From positions 9,299,001 through 9,363,000 of the forward strand of contig NZ_CP130630.1 of the NCBI RefSeq assembly GCF_030551255.1: a stretch of 64,000 nucleotides of DNA, in the 5' to 3' direction. The position numbers were made by a program, and so were the translations under genes. This document shows positions 63,743 through 64,000 of the stretch, in pieces. The notes under the pieces are model-generated. The model saw only the letters and a list, made by a program, of their open reading frames with translations. It did no database searches and was not told the DNA's origin. This DNA is from Streptomyces sp. NL15-2K (GTDB lineage Bacteria > Actinomycetota > Actinomycetes > Streptomycetales > Streptomycetaceae). The stretch's first letter is position 1. The number at the start of each line of letters is the position of its first letter.

Positions 63743-64000
63743 TCAGTCCCGCACCCCCGACCTAGGCCGCAGCACCCCCGCCGCCAGCACCAGCGCCCCC
63801 ACCGCGATCACCGTCGCCACCCGGAACGCCAGCTGGTACCCCTCCGCCGTGGCCGCGACCGACTCCGCACCCCCGGCCGGCAGCCCCTCGGTCCGGCTCG
63901 CCGCCAGGACCGAGAGCACCGCCAGGCCCAGCGAACCGCCCACCACCTGCGTGGTGTTGAACAGTCCCGACGCCAGCCCGGCGTCCTCCTCGCGGGCCCC
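63743..64000 (-). CDS. MFS drug exporter, C-terminal part (5' part beyond window)
   Basis: The frame enters from the right edge as GAREEDAGLASGLFNTTQVV, then GGSLGLAVLSVLAASRTEGL and the last membrane helix ATVIAVGALVLAAGVL, ending LRPRSGVRD. The motif with DAGLASGLFNTTQ is characteristic of 14-TM (DHA2/EmrB-type) multidrug exporters. About 85 C-terminal residues are visible. Confidence 0.8.
   Translation of the reverse strand, partial: GAREEDAGLASGLFNTTQVVGGSLGLAVLSVLAASRTEGLPAGGAESVAATAEGYQLAFRVATVIAVGALVLAAGVLRPRSGVRD

Overview
This window is high-GC actinobacterial chromosome, almost certainly Streptomyces. GC-rich third codon positions, GTG starts, ATGA/GTGA stop-start overlaps, giant LAL regulators, a TIGR04222 protein, a nearly complete mce locus, a leucine TTA codon in a pathway-type regulator and Streptomyces-type palindromic repeats all fit. 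No rRNA, tRNA or CRISPR was seen.

Layout. 0-5 kb: a two-gene operon (Fe-S protein and DUF3533/YhgE-like membrane protein) behind paired palindromic operators, a MerR-like gene with an atypical N-terminus, an HTH_42/AlkZ-like protein and a secreted trypsin. 5-13 kb: a LuxR-LAL regulator, a GAF-LuxR regulator and two translationally coupled acyl-CoA ligases. 13-18 kb: one 1,769-residue protein made of about 18 Ig-like repeats. 18-24 kb: glyoxylate/tartronate-semialdehyde genes (gcl, glxR, hyi), with gcl and a zinc-ribbon gene joined head to head at a junction where both seem to have lost their 5' ends. 24-35 kb: a complete mce lipid-import operon (ATPase, two MlaE permeases, six MCE proteins, two Mce-associated proteins), preceded by a membrane-tethered ECF sigma gene. 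36-41 kb: a tightly coupled three-gene unit of unknown function (small wHTH-like protein, P-loop NTPase, membrane-anchored periplasmic-binding-type sensor).

41-48 kb holds the most interesting locus: an operon with cupin, MetRS-like ligase, FAD amine oxidase and lysine N6-hydroxylase. This is the known enzyme set for making an N-N (hydrazine) bond from N6-hydroxylysine and an amino acid. Here the cupin and MetRS parts are separate, overlapping genes. The operon adds an O6-alkylguanine-type methyltransferase, a small NAGS-like protein and a DUF3291 protein, and a divergent APC permease. A shared palindrome (TGGCAA-N4-TTGCCA) lies before the cupin gene and before the DUF3291 gene. Three LuxR-type regulators follow (48-55 kb), the last with a TTA codon.

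55-56 kb is a scar region: a 169-bp CTAG-bounded inverted-repeat element, a decayed ORF, a G-rich tract and a tyrosine-integrase remnant. 56-60 kb is a purine-catabolic operon (thiamine-binding-like protein, HTH protein, OHCU decarboxylase, HIU hydrolase, urate oxidase, 8-oxoguanine deaminase). Its products feed the ureidoglycolate/glyoxylate route served by gcl-glxR-hyi 32 kb away. 60-64 kb: a SufR-like regulator divergent from a DoxX-like protein, a transaldolase, an IS481-family element, a second CTAG-bounded palindromic element and the 3' end of an MFS exporter. The scar at 55-56 kb and the separation of the two purine/glyoxylate blocks suggest that the 24-56 kb segment may be an insertion or rearrangement; this is inference.
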